Source of the DNA: CAZMXS01 sp964570325
GTDB taxonomy: Bacteria; Verrucomicrobiota; Kiritimatiellia; CAIQIC01; CAZMXS01
Assembly: GCA_964570325.1 (NCBI GenBank)
Contig: CAZMXS010000045.1
Coordinates: 1-40,810, forward strand
Direction: 5' to 3'
Length of the DNA: 40,810 bases
In this document: positions 1 through 11,090 of the stretch, one piece after another
Position numbering within the stretch: the first letter of the stretch is position 1
Layout of the letters: each line of letters opens with the position of its first letter
Translations under genes and position numbers: made by a program
Notes under the pieces: model-generated
What the model was told of the DNA's origin: nothing
The model's input: the letters and a program-made list of their open reading frames with translations, nothing else
The model's database searches: none

Positions 1-57
1 GCTTGATTCCGCCCTCTTCCTAGCTATCCCTGCATGAAGAAAGGCCAAAGACGAGAC

Positions 58-74
58 ACCGCACTGTGTGCGGT
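58..74 (+). other. Small hairpin upstream of the first receiver gene
   Basis: ACCGCAC and GTGCGGT form a perfect 7-bp stem around a 3-nt TGT loop. It lies 22 nt upstream of the probable start of the receiver gene at 97. There is no T-run after it, so it is not a standard intrinsic terminator. It may be a leader structure or the end of an upstream unit that lies outside the window. Confidence 0.25.
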
Positions 75-96
75 TCATCCGGGAGAATTGCGCCAG

Positions 97-468
97 ATGA
101 AAAAAGTGGTTTTTGTTGATGATTCCAGATACACCCGCGCCACATTAAAACGCATCCTGACCGACGCCGGTTATGAAGCGCACGAGGCCGCCGACGGCGC
201 CACCGCGCTGGAATTGATCAAATCGGTCCGGCCGGACGCCCTGGTGGTGGACCTGCTGATGGCCGGCATGACCGGCCAGGAACTGATTCGAACTGTGCGT
301 TTTGCCGATCCCGCCATTCCGATCGCAGTGGTGACCGCCGATATTCAGGAGAGCACCCGCGAACAATGCCGGCAGTTGGGGGCCAACCTGGTTATCTCAA
401 AGAATTGCCTCTTCCCCGACGGGGCCCGATTCCTGGCAGAGTTCACCAAACTGTTACCCAAGGAGTGA
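97..468 (+). CDS. Single-domain CheY-like response regulator
   Basis: A 123-residue stand-alone receiver domain with no output domain. The acidic pair is D8/D9, the phosphoacceptor is D52 in VDLLM, the switch residue is T80 and the conserved lysine is K102. An in-frame ATG at 34 exists, but the extra 21 residues lie before the first beta-strand (KKVVFVDD). The start at 97 is preceded by a GGGAGA-like Shine-Dalgarno. It should be a diffusible phosphoryl-group carrier. The CheC-type phosphatase gene begins 4 bp downstream and the hybrid kinase follows, so kinase, carrier and phosphatase probably work together. There is no DNA-binding domain, so the output is probably protein-protein or a relay. 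Confidence 0.88.
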   Translation: MKKVVFVDDSRYTRATLKRILTDAGYEAHEAADGATALELIKSVRPDALVVDLLMAGMTGQELIRTVRFADPAIPIAVVTADIQESTREQCRQLGANLVISKNCLFPDGARFLAEFTKLLPKE

Positions 469-472
469 GGTC

Positions 473-1078
473 ATGGTACTCAACGAAGGCCAGATCGATG
501 CGCTGACCGAGTGCATCAATATCGGCATGGGCCATGCGGCAGGGACGCTGCACGATATGCTGGGCGCGCACATCAACCTGCGCGTGCCGCGCATTGTGGT
601 CGTGCCGATAGACCAGGTAACCACGGCTTTTGCGCAGGAACAGGGGTTCGATGTCTCCGCCGTGCGCATGAAGTTCGCCGGCGCTTTCCAAGGGTCCGCC
701 GTGCTGTTATTTCCCAACCCCAGCGCCCAGAAATTGGTCCAACTGCTAACCGGCGCCGATGAACCGACGGATGACACGAATGTCTTGCGCTCCGGCACGC
801 TGATCGAAGTCGGCAACATCATCCTGAACGGAGTGATGGGCAGCATTGTCAACCTGATGAAGTCGCCGCTCCAGTTTGTCGTGCCGTATTACACCGAGGG
901 ACGAATCGAGCAACTGTTGCATTCCTTTGCCGAAGGCCAGTCCACTCATTTAATCATCGCGAGCACGACATTTGAATCGCAGGCTCGCGCCATAAATGGC
1001 TATGTGGTGATTGTTTTCGAAATTCCATTTATCCAGGAACTTGCGCAAGCGTTGGATCGTATGGTCGGAGGGCCATGA
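473..1078 (+). CDS. CheC/CheX-type receiver phosphatase
   Basis: 201 residues with the two pseudo-symmetric helices of the CheC family. The first has the full motif D9-x3-E13-x2-N16. The second keeps E112-x2-N115, with glycine where Asp/Ser is usual. In known CheC/CheX/FliY proteins the Glu and Asn pairs insert into the CheY active site and speed dephosphorylation. Both ExxN pairs are present, so it is predicted to be active. It sits 4 bp after the receiver at 97 and overlaps the hybrid kinase by ATGA. No flagellar or MCP genes are in view. I infer that it resets one of the neighbouring receivers rather than CheY of a flagellar system. Confidence 0.83.
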   Translation: MVLNEGQIDALTECINIGMGHAAGTLHDMLGAHINLRVPRIVVVPIDQVTTAFAQEQGFDVSAVRMKFAGAFQGSAVLLFPNPSAQKLVQLLTGADEPTDDTNVLRSGTLIEVGNIILNGVMGSIVNLMKSPLQFVVPYYTEGRIEQLLHSFAEGQSTHLIIASTTFESQARAINGYVVIVFEIPFIQELAQALDRMVGGP

Positions 1079-3930
1079 CCCGATTACGGGCGAAAGGCGG
1101 GCCTGATTTCACGCTGCTGGACCATGTCCTGCTGGGGCATTTTGTTGTTCGGCCGGACTTGACAGTCCTGTTCTGGAATCATTGCATGGCAGACTGGACC
1201 GGCATCGCCGCAGCCAAGGTGGTCGGACAAAAGGTGGACTCCGTGTTCCCGCGCATGGCGGAGCCCCTCTTCCGAAAACGCTTGCAGGATTTGTTCCAGG
1301 GCGGCACGCCCATCGTGCTTTCCGCGCAAATGCATGGCCATATCCTGCCGTTGCGCCATCCGGACGGCTCGCCGCGCGTTCAGCAAATCATTATCGCGCC
1401 AGTGCCCGCCGGTCCGAGTGGCGGTTACCTCGCTCTTTTTTCCGTCCAGGATATCACCGATCTGGCCCGCAGTCTGGACCTGATGCGCGACATGCGCCGC
1501 AAGGCGCTAGCCGACCTGGAGGAACGCGAGCGGATGGCCAACGTCCATCGGATACAGCGTGACCTGGCCATTTATCTCAACAATGCCAACGACCTCACTG
1601 CCGCCGTCTGGGCCGAGTGCCTGCGGGCATGCCTGCAGCTTTCCGGCCTGGAGGCCGGCGGGGTTTACCGGCATCGCGACCACGGCGGCGAGTTTGAATT
1701 GGTTGCGCATCAGGGATTGCCGGATGGTTTTGTCAAGCTGCTGACACGCCGCGCGCGCGGTTGCACGCCGGCGCAATTGGCTGATCCGGGCCGGGCATTT
1801 TTTGAGGAGGGTCCGGAATTGGTGGAGCGCCAGCAGGCCGATGGCATCGCGCCGGCCATGCGCGTGTTGGCCATCCTGCCCATCCGTCATGCTAATCAGG
1901 TTGTGGCTTGCGTGAACCTGGGCTCCTTCACCCATGAACACATCCCGAATTGGACACGCGCGGCCCTTGAATCCATGTCGGGCCTGATCTCCAATGGCGT
2001 GAGCCGCATCATCATCGCCGCCGAACTGCGGCGCAGCGAGCAGACCGCGCGAGCGCTGTTGAATGCCACTACCGCCGCCGTGGCCTTGATTGATCCATCG
2101 GGCATTATCTGGGACTGCAACGAAGTGCTATGCCGGCGCTTCAATCAAACGCGCGCGGACCTGGTTGGGGTTAATGTATGGGATTTGTTCAGACCGGAAA
2201 TCGCAGCGCGCCGGCGGCTGCTGATCGAGCAGGTCTGCCGGACGCGTCAGCCACTGTTCACCGAAGACGAACGCGACGGGCTGTGGAACGCCAATGTGAT
2301 CTACCCGATTGTCGGCGCCCAAAATGAGGTGGAATACATCGCCATCAACGCCATGGATATCACCGCCCGCAAGCGGGCGGAGGATGAGCTGATTCGGACC
2401 AACCGGCAATTGGAGGCGGCCATCGATAAAGCCAACCAGATGGCGCTGCGGGCGGAGTCCGCAAGCACAGCCAAGAGCGAGTTTCTCGCCAACATGAGCC
2501 ATGAGATCCGGACGCCGATGAATGCCATCCTGGGCCTGGCCGATACACTCAGCGCCCGCATCAGGGATCCGCTGCTGCGCGAATATCTGGATTCCATCCA
2601 AGCCAGCGGCAAGGCCCTGCTGACCTTGATCAACGACATCCTCGATCTCTCCAAGATCGAAGCCGGCCGAATGGAACTTCAGTACGCCCCGGCCGATCCC
2701 CACCGTTTGCTCAATGAGATCGCCCAGGTTTTCAAAACCCGTTGCGAGCAGAAAGGGATCGCGCTGAATGTTCAAACGGACATCCCAGCCGCATTGGCGC
2801 TGGTCGTGGACGAGGTCCGCTTGCGGCAGGTGCTGCTGAATCTGGTCGGCAATGCCGTCAAGTTCACGGAGCAGGGCGAAATCCGCCTGACCGTGACCGC
2901 CCAAGACGCCGGCGCCGGCGCCTACCGGCTCGCCTTCAGCATCCGCGACACGGGGATCGGTATCCCAGCCGATCAGCGCGAGGCGATCTTCGAGGCGTTC
3001 CAGCAATTACGCGGCCAGAGTCCGCTTCAGTACGGCGGCACCGGCCTCGGGCTGACCATCTCCCGACGCCTGGTGGAAATGATGGGCGGCCGGATTGAAC
3101 TGGACAGCGAACCCGGGCGCGGCAGCGAGTTTCGCGTCATCCTGGACCGCGTGGAAGCCGCGCCAGCGGAAACAGTGGCAGTCGGAGCCAATACGGACCG
3201 GACGGATTATCGCTTTGCGCCGGCTGTCGTGCTGATTGCCGATGATGTCGCCACGAACCGCATCCTGCTGAAAACCTATCTGGACCAAACCGGTTTGCAG
3301 GTGGTTGAGGCAGCCGATGGCCCACAATGCCTAGAACTGGCGGCCCGGTACAAGCCCGACCTGTGCCTGCTGGACATCAAGATGCCAGGGCTGGATGGCT
3401 TTGAAGTGGCTCAGCGCCTGCGCGAGCAGCCGGATTTCCTCGCCATGCCGATTATCGCGATCACGGCGGTTGCCATGAAGGACACCGAACGCCTGGCCCG
3501 CGAAGCCGGCTGTGACGCGTGCCTGTTCAAGCCTGTCAACCGCGGACGGCTGCTTGCCGAACTGGCCCGATTTCTGAAAACGGCACCGGCCGGCGCTCCA
3601 TCGCCGTCCGTTCCGGCAACCATCCCGGCGCCGATCGAAGACCGCACTCGCTGGCCGGAATTAGCGCGCACGCTGCGCGCGCAACTGGCTCCGCGCGTAG
3701 CCGATTTACGCCGCCGCCTGTATATCAACCGCGTCAAAGACTTGGCCTCTCGGGCTGCGGGCGCAGCCGTGGAGGGTGCCTGCCCCCCTTTAAGCGAATG
3801 GGCCGAGCGCCTCCGTCTGGGAGTGGAAACATTCGACATGAAACGCCTGCCGCAGATTCTAGCCGAGTTTGACACTTTGCTGACGCGAATTGAATCGGCA
3901 AGCAACATAACAAATGGGGCTGGAACATGA
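1075..3930 (+). CDS. Hybrid sensor histidine kinase, PAS-GAF-PAS-HisKA-HATPase-REC
   Basis: 951 residues with no convincing membrane segment, so probably a cytoplasmic sensor. Domains in order: PAS about 15-130, GAF about 165-310, PAS about 320-435, HisKA 465-535 with phospho-accepting H476 in SHEIRTP, HATPase with N-box N593, G1 DTGIGI 625-630 and G2 GGTGLGL 654-660. A receiver follows at about 717-835, with D723/D724 and phosphoacceptor D767. The last 115 residues are helical and Ala/Arg-rich; I cannot assign them, and no HPt histidine motif is obvious. Its ATG overlaps the CheC stop (ATGA) and its stop overlaps the next receiver gene in the same way, which suggests translational coupling. 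The ligand is unknown. Confidence 0.93.
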   Translation: MTRLRAKGGPDFTLLDHVLLGHFVVRPDLTVLFWNHCMADWTGIAAAKVVGQKVDSVFPRMAEPLFRKRLQDLFQGGTPIVLSAQMHGHILPLRHPDGSPRVQQIIIAPVPAGPSGGYLALFSVQDITDLARSLDLMRDMRRKALADLEERERMANVHRIQRDLAIYLNNANDLTAAVWAECLRACLQLSGLEAGGVYRHRDHGGEFELVAHQGLPDGFVKLLTRRARGCTPAQLADPGRAFFEEGPELVERQQADGIAPAMRVLAILPIRHANQVVACVNLGSFTHEHIPNWTRAALESMSGLISNGVSRIIIAAELRRSEQTARALLNATTAAVALIDPSGIIWDCNEVLCRRFNQTRADLVGVNVWDLFRPEIAARRRLLIEQVCRTRQPLFTEDERDGLWNANVIYPIVGAQNEVEYIAINAMDITARKRAEDELIRTNRQLEAAIDKANQMALRAESASTAKSEFLANMSHEIRTPMNAILGLADTLSARIRDPLLREYLDSIQASGKALLTLINDILDLSKIEAGRMELQYAPADPHRLLNEIAQVFKTRCEQKGIALNVQTDIPAALALVVDEVRLRQVLLNLVGNAVKFTEQGEIRLTVTAQDAGAGAYRLAFSIRDTGIGIPADQREAIFEAFQQLRGQSPLQYGGTGLGLTISRRLVEMMGGRIELDSEPGRGSEFRVILDRVEAAPAETVAVGANTDRTDYRFAPAVVLIADDVATNRILLKTYLDQTGLQVVEAADGPQCLELAARYKPDLCLLDIKMPGLDGFEVAQRLREQPDFLAMPIIAITAVAMKDTERLAREAGCDACLFKPVNRGRLLAELARFLKTAPAGAPSPSVPATIPAPIEDRTRWPELARTLRAQLAPRVADLRRRLYINRVKDLASRAAGAAVEGACPPLSEWAERLRLGVETFDMKRLPQILAEFDTLLTRIESASNITNGAGT

Positions 3931-4484
3931 ATGAACCCGCTCGTCAGGGAAAAGCCAGGCCGCCGCTGGTACTGCTGGTGGATGACGTCCCCGAAAATCT
4001 ACAGGTGCTCGGCAACATTCTGCATGACGAGAACTACGAGCTAGCCATGGCCGGCAGCGGCCGCGAGGCCCTGGATTTCGTCGCGGACGACATCCCCGAC
4101 CTGATCCTGCTCGACATCAACATGCCGGATATGGACGGATTTGAAGTGTGCCGCCGGCTGAAAAAATCACCGGCGCTGGCCACAATCCCGGTGATCTTCT
4201 TGAGCGCGCGCGTGGACACGGAGGATATCGTGCGCGGCTTTGAAGTCGGCGCCGTGGATTATGTGACCAAGCCCTTCAAACCGCCCGAATTACTGGCCCG
4301 GGTCCGCACCCGTCTGCAGTTACATCAACTCAAGAGCCTGCTGTCAATCTGCTCCCATTGCAACCGCATTCGGGAAGAAGATGGCCACTGGGAACGCATG
4401 GATCGGTACATTCATCTGCACACCGGGACCAACTTCTCTCATAGCATCTGTCCCGATTGCATGCGGAAGCATTACGGAATGTGA
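3927..4484 (+). CDS. Response regulator with C-terminal cysteine ribbon
   Basis: 185 residues. The receiver domain spans about 14-132: acidic D19/D20, phosphoacceptor D63 in LLDINMP, K115 in TKPF. A C-terminal module at 138-183 has C142-x2-C145 and C175-x2-C178, with the ICSHCNRIR...SICPDCM pattern. I recognise this tail from many PAS/receiver signalling proteins; it looks like a metal-binding or treble-clef-like ribbon of unknown function. The start overlaps the kinase stop by 4 bp, so this is the last gene of the coupled operon. No DNA-binding helix-turn-helix is present. The stop is only 6 bp from the convergent pcnB stop. Confidence 0.88.
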   Translation: MNEPARQGKARPPLVLLVDDVPENLQVLGNILHDENYELAMAGSGREALDFVADDIPDLILLDINMPDMDGFEVCRRLKKSPALATIPVIFLSARVDTEDIVRGFEVGAVDYVTKPFKPPELLARVRTRLQLHQLKSLLSICSHCNRIREEDGHWERMDRYIHLHTGTNFSHSICPDCMRKHYGM

Positions 4485-4490
4485 TCCACC

Positions 4491-5741
4491 CTACTCGTAC
4501 TGCTCCTGTTGTTCCGACCCTTCCTCCCCTGACCCGGGCTTGGAAAACATCGCGTTCCACCATGCCAACTCTTCCTGGTGGCGGCCCCGGCGCGCGGCCG
4601 CGAACTTGAAATAGACAAAAGCGTCAACAAAGGAGGGGCGGCGCGCAAAACGAAAGGGACGGCGCCCCCGGATCAGCCGGAACTGCGGCTGCGCCGCCAT
4701 GATATGCGCGATGGCCTGCGCGACCTGCCGCGGAATGTTCACCCGGTTGGTCATCCCGCTCAGGTGTTCCCCCACCACTGCGGCCAGGGCCGCCGGCTCA
4801 CGCCGGCCTTCCAGCAAATGCAGCGCGGCCAGCGCCTCATGATATTCGCCGAAAACCAGCGCCCACAACAACGGTTCGCTGGGCGTAAGTCCGGCTTGCC
4901 GCCAGGTATCCACCTGGCGGAAGGCCCGCAACACCCAGGCGCGCCCCACCGGCCCCTGTTCGCGCAACCAGGCCCCCGCCGGAGGGAAAAGCACCTCGAA
5001 CATGCCCGTGTCCAGCAGTTGTTCCGCCACGCGCTCCGCCCGGCCGCAGAAAGCCAGTTTCAGCATCTCGTCGTGCAGACGGTCGCGCGAAGCCAGGGCT
5101 AGCGTATCCTTCAATTCGGCCATCGCTCGCGCCGCCGATTCCTCGATCCGCAGATCCAACGTCGCGGCAAACCGAACCGCGCGAATCATGCGCACGGGAT
5201 CCTCGCGGAACCGCACTCCAGGATCGCCGATCACCCGCAACAGGCGGGCGTTCAAATCCTTCAGCCCCCCCACATAATCAATGATCGAGTAGTCGGCAAT
5301 GTTGTAGAACAGCGCGTTAACGGTGAAGTCGCGCCGCTGGGCATCCTCCGGCGGCGTACCGAACAGATTGTCGCGGACAATCATTCCGTCGCGTGTCTTA
5401 AAATGCTGATCGGGTACATGGGCCGGCGCGGTCTCCGCCAAGCGCGCCCGGAAGGTGGAAACTTCTATCGTCATATTGGGATAGATCACATGGGCCAGCC
5501 GAAACCGCCGGCCGATCAGGCGGCAGTTCCGGAACAGCCGCTTGACCTGGTTCGGGTGCGCGTCCGTCGCCACATCGAAGTCCTTCGGGCGGCGGTCCAG
5601 CAGGATGTCCCGGACACACCCGCCGGCCAGATAGGCCAGATAACCACCTTCCTTCAGACGATACAAAACCTTGAGCGCCTCGGGCGCGATCTTCTGGCGG
5701 CTCAGAACATGCTGTGAACGATCAACGATAACCGGCGTCAT
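4491..5741 (-). CDS. pcnB: Poly(A) polymerase I / CCA-adding-like nucleotidyltransferase
   Basis: 416 residues of the class II polynucleotide nucleotidyltransferase family. The N-terminus matches PcnB: QHVLSRQKI, then GGCVRD at 40-45, catalytic D54/D56 in KDFDVATD, and the NCRLIGRRFRLAHV block. PcnB adds 3' poly(A) tails that mark RNA for decay; CCA-adding enzymes share the fold. The long N-terminal QHVLSRQ-type extension and the RRFRLAHV block favour PcnB. It is shorter than the E. coli enzyme, about 465 residues from memory. The start ATG at 5741 has no clear Shine-Dalgarno. It lies 58 bp downstream of secA on the same strand, so co-transcription is likely. Confidence 0.87.
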   Translation of the reverse strand: MTPVIVDRSQHVLSRQKIAPEALKVLYRLKEGGYLAYLAGGCVRDILLDRRPKDFDVATDAHPNQVKRLFRNCRLIGRRFRLAHVIYPNMTIEVSTFRARLAETAPAHVPDQHFKTRDGMIVRDNLFGTPPEDAQRRDFTVNALFYNIADYSIIDYVGGLKDLNARLLRVIGDPGVRFREDPVRMIRAVRFAATLDLRIEESAARAMAELKDTLALASRDRLHDEMLKLAFCGRAERVAEQLLDTGMFEVLFPPAGAWLREQGPVGRAWVLRAFRQVDTWRQAGLTPSEPLLWALVFGEYHEALAALHLLEGRREPAALAAVVGEHLSGMTNRVNIPRQVAQAIAHIMAAQPQFRLIRGRRPFRFARRPSFVDAFVYFKFAAARRGRHQEELAWWNAMFSKPGSGEEGSEQQEQYE

Positions 5742-5799
5742 GGCTGGTCGTGCCCAGGAAGAATACCCTCATGCGCATTGGGCGATTGCATGTTTGCCA

Positions 5800-8847
<3,048 letters not shown>

Positions 8848-8948
8848 GTTTTCATCCACCCGGGCGTGATTGCCCTTTGATTGCCATGAAAGCGAGTAAG
8901 ACTACGTGTTCGCGCGGCGTTTGGCAAGAAACGGGATTGGCTCGCCGT

Positions 8949-11009
8949 TTACCGCATTAGCGCGCCGCGCGGCGAGGATTCGGCTTCATCCCAATCGCGT
9001 GGTTTGCGGACGGACACGGATTGGATTTCCTTCAGCGTCATCTGCTGGCCGCGGGCCTTGACGTTCTTTACCAGCACATCGTCGGATCGGAAAATCTGCT
9101 GGTGAATCCGCTGCCCCTTGGCCGGGGCGTATTTCACAAAAATCTCGGGCGCCTTGTCCGCGGTGAACAGATGCACCCGGGCGCCCGGTGGGGCGCACTG
9201 GTATTCCTTGTTCATGATCGCGCCGCCAAAGGTGAAACGCTTGATGTAGGTGACCATCCCGTCGGTGTACACCATGGTCATCACGCGGTCGCGGTCGTAC
9301 TTGGCGCAGTACACCAGGTTTTGATCCACAAACAGTTTTTCGGGCGGCGGCATCATCTTGTAACGGCCGTCGCCCCAGACCAGAATCACCTTGTCGAGCG
9401 AGGAGCACTCGAAGCACGGTTCGCCCGCGATCCCGTGCCCGAAATAGCCGTTCGCCCGATCCAGCGTCATCTTCAATTCGCTCGCGGTCAGCGCGCGCAC
9501 CTCGACCGTTTCAAATTGCGCCACCTTCGTCAGCCGCGGGTAATCCTCCGCATAGCGGCGCACCAAGGCCTTCAGGTACTTGATGGCATACGGCCGCAAC
9601 TCCGCCAGGTTCCGCTCCACGGCCTCCAGTTCCTTGACGATATCGTCCATCTCGCGGCGGTTCTTATTGATGTCAAAAAGCGAGATGCGCTTGATCCGCA
9701 CTTCGAGCAGCATCTCCACGTCGGCGTGGGTGACATCGCGCCGCAGCAGCTTGCGGAACCGGTTGACACCATCCAGCACGGCTTGTTGGACCTGCGGATA
9801 GGTCGGGCATTGCTCAATCTGCTTATAAATGCGGTTCTCGACGAATATCTGCACCAGCGTCTTGGCGTGCAGTTCGTCCAGCAGCCGCTGGCGCGCCAGT
9901 TCCAATTCCCGCTTCAGCAGTTTCAGCAACTGGTCCGTGTTAAATTTAAGAATTTCATCCACGGTCATTTCGACTGGGCGGTTGTCGCGAATCACCACCA
10001 GGCGACTGACAATGGAGGCCTCGCACGCGGTGAAAGCATACAACGCCTGGATGGTCTTGTCCGCCGGCTCACCCGGGGCCAGCTTGATGTGAATCTCGAT
10101 CCGTCCGGCCGTGAAGTCGTGGATCGCCTTGATGTTGATCTTCTTCTTGCGGGCCGCATCCTCAATCGTCGCAATCAGCGAATCGGTGGTGGTGCCAAAT
10201 GGAATGTCGCGGATCACCAATGTTTCAGCGTCGCGCTTTTCGATCACGGCCCGCACGCGCACGCGGCCGTTGCCCTGATCGTACTCCGTCACATCCATCA
10301 ACCCGCCAGTCTGGAAGTCCGGCAGGATCTTGAATTTTTTCTTCTGGAGAATGGCGATCTGGGCCTCGAGCAGCTCGATGAAATTGTGCGGCAGGATGCG
10401 GGTCGAAAGCCCGACCGCGATGCCGTCGGCGCCGAGCATCAACAGCAGCGGCAGTTTGCACGGCAGCGTGACGGGTTCGCGGTTGCGCCCGTCATAACTG
10501 GGCACGAATTCCGTCAGCGCGTCATTGAACAGCTCCGTGCGCGCCAGGTCGGTCAAGCGGCATTCGATATAGCGGGCGGCGGCAGCGGCATCGCCGGTGA
10601 AAATGTTGCCGAAGTTACCCTGCCCTTCGATCAGGTACCGCCGGTTGGCCAGCGCCACCAGCGCCTCGCCAATCGAGGCGTCGCCGTGCGGATGGTACTG
10701 CATGCAATAGCCCACAATGTTCGCCACCTTGATAAACTTCCCGTCATCTTTTTCATGCAGCGAAAACAGGATGCGGCGCTGCACGGGCTTTAATCCATCC
10801 AGCAATTCCGGGATGGCCCGATCGCGGATAACATAGGACGCATATTGGAGAAAGTTGCTCTCCACCAATCGTTTGAGCGGTCCGTCCAGCCGCTGCGCCG
10901 GCAGGCCGGCCGGCCTGGACGCCGGTTCGGCCAGCGCTTCCGCAGGCGGATTCCGCCCGGCGGCGCCACGCTCAAAATCCATGCTCAACTGTTCTTCGCG
11001 TTCGGACAT
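8949..11009 (-). CDS. parC: Type IIA topoisomerase subunit A, ParC-like
   Basis: 686 residues. The winged-helix core has DGLKPVQRRI, HPHGDASIGEALV and catalytic Tyr147 preceded by Arg146 in AAAARYIECRL. The protein cuts and rejoins DNA as the A subunit with the adjacent B subunit. After the coiled coil, the C-terminal part is short and keeps only a few propeller-like blades, so it is more like ParC or chlamydial-type A subunits than full GyrA. There are 77 bp between the parE stop and this ATG, filled by a purine-rich repeat. The order parE then parC on one strand suggests co-transcription. The active-site segment reads YIEC where YTEA is usual. Confidence 0.9.
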   Translation of the reverse strand: MSEREEQLSMDFERGAAGRNPPAEALAEPASRPAGLPAQRLDGPLKRLVESNFLQYASYVIRDRAIPELLDGLKPVQRRILFSLHEKDDGKFIKVANIVGYCMQYHPHGDASIGEALVALANRRYLIEGQGNFGNIFTGDAAAAARYIECRLTDLARTELFNDALTEFVPSYDGRNREPVTLPCKLPLLLMLGADGIAVGLSTRILPHNFIELLEAQIAILQKKKFKILPDFQTGGLMDVTEYDQGNGRVRVRAVIEKRDAETLVIRDIPFGTTTDSLIATIEDAARKKKINIKAIHDFTAGRIEIHIKLAPGEPADKTIQALYAFTACEASIVSRLVVIRDNRPVEMTVDEILKFNTDQLLKLLKRELELARQRLLDELHAKTLVQIFVENRIYKQIEQCPTYPQVQQAVLDGVNRFRKLLRRDVTHADVEMLLEVRIKRISLFDINKNRREMDDIVKELEAVERNLAELRPYAIKYLKALVRRYAEDYPRLTKVAQFETVEVRALTASELKMTLDRANGYFGHGIAGEPCFECSSLDKVILVWGDGRYKMMPPPEKLFVDQNLVYCAKYDRDRVMTMVYTDGMVTYIKRFTFGGAIMNKEYQCAPPGARVHLFTADKAPEIFVKYAPAKGQRIHQQIFRSDDVLVKNVKARGQQMTLKEIQSVSVRKPRDWDEAESSPRGALMR

Positions 11010-11036
11010 GACAGTTTTACCAATCGCCGCTTTATC

Positions 11037-11090
11037 CTTCCGCCTTCCAAGTCAGGTTTCAGGTTTCCGCCTTCACCATTCACCATTCAA
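11037..11090 (-). repeat. Purine-rich intergenic repeat tract after parE
   Basis: Read on the minus strand, the tract begins at the parE stop codon and contains GAATGGTGAATGGTGAAGG followed by GAAACCTGAAACCTGA. It fills most of the parE-parC spacer. A related tract (GAAACCCTGAAACCTGAA) occurs after the kinase stop at 23761-23818. Confidence 0.5.

Noticed and set aside
9021..10793. 590-codon open frame on the plus strand
   Set aside because: It is a shadow of parC, with biased composition and no motifs.
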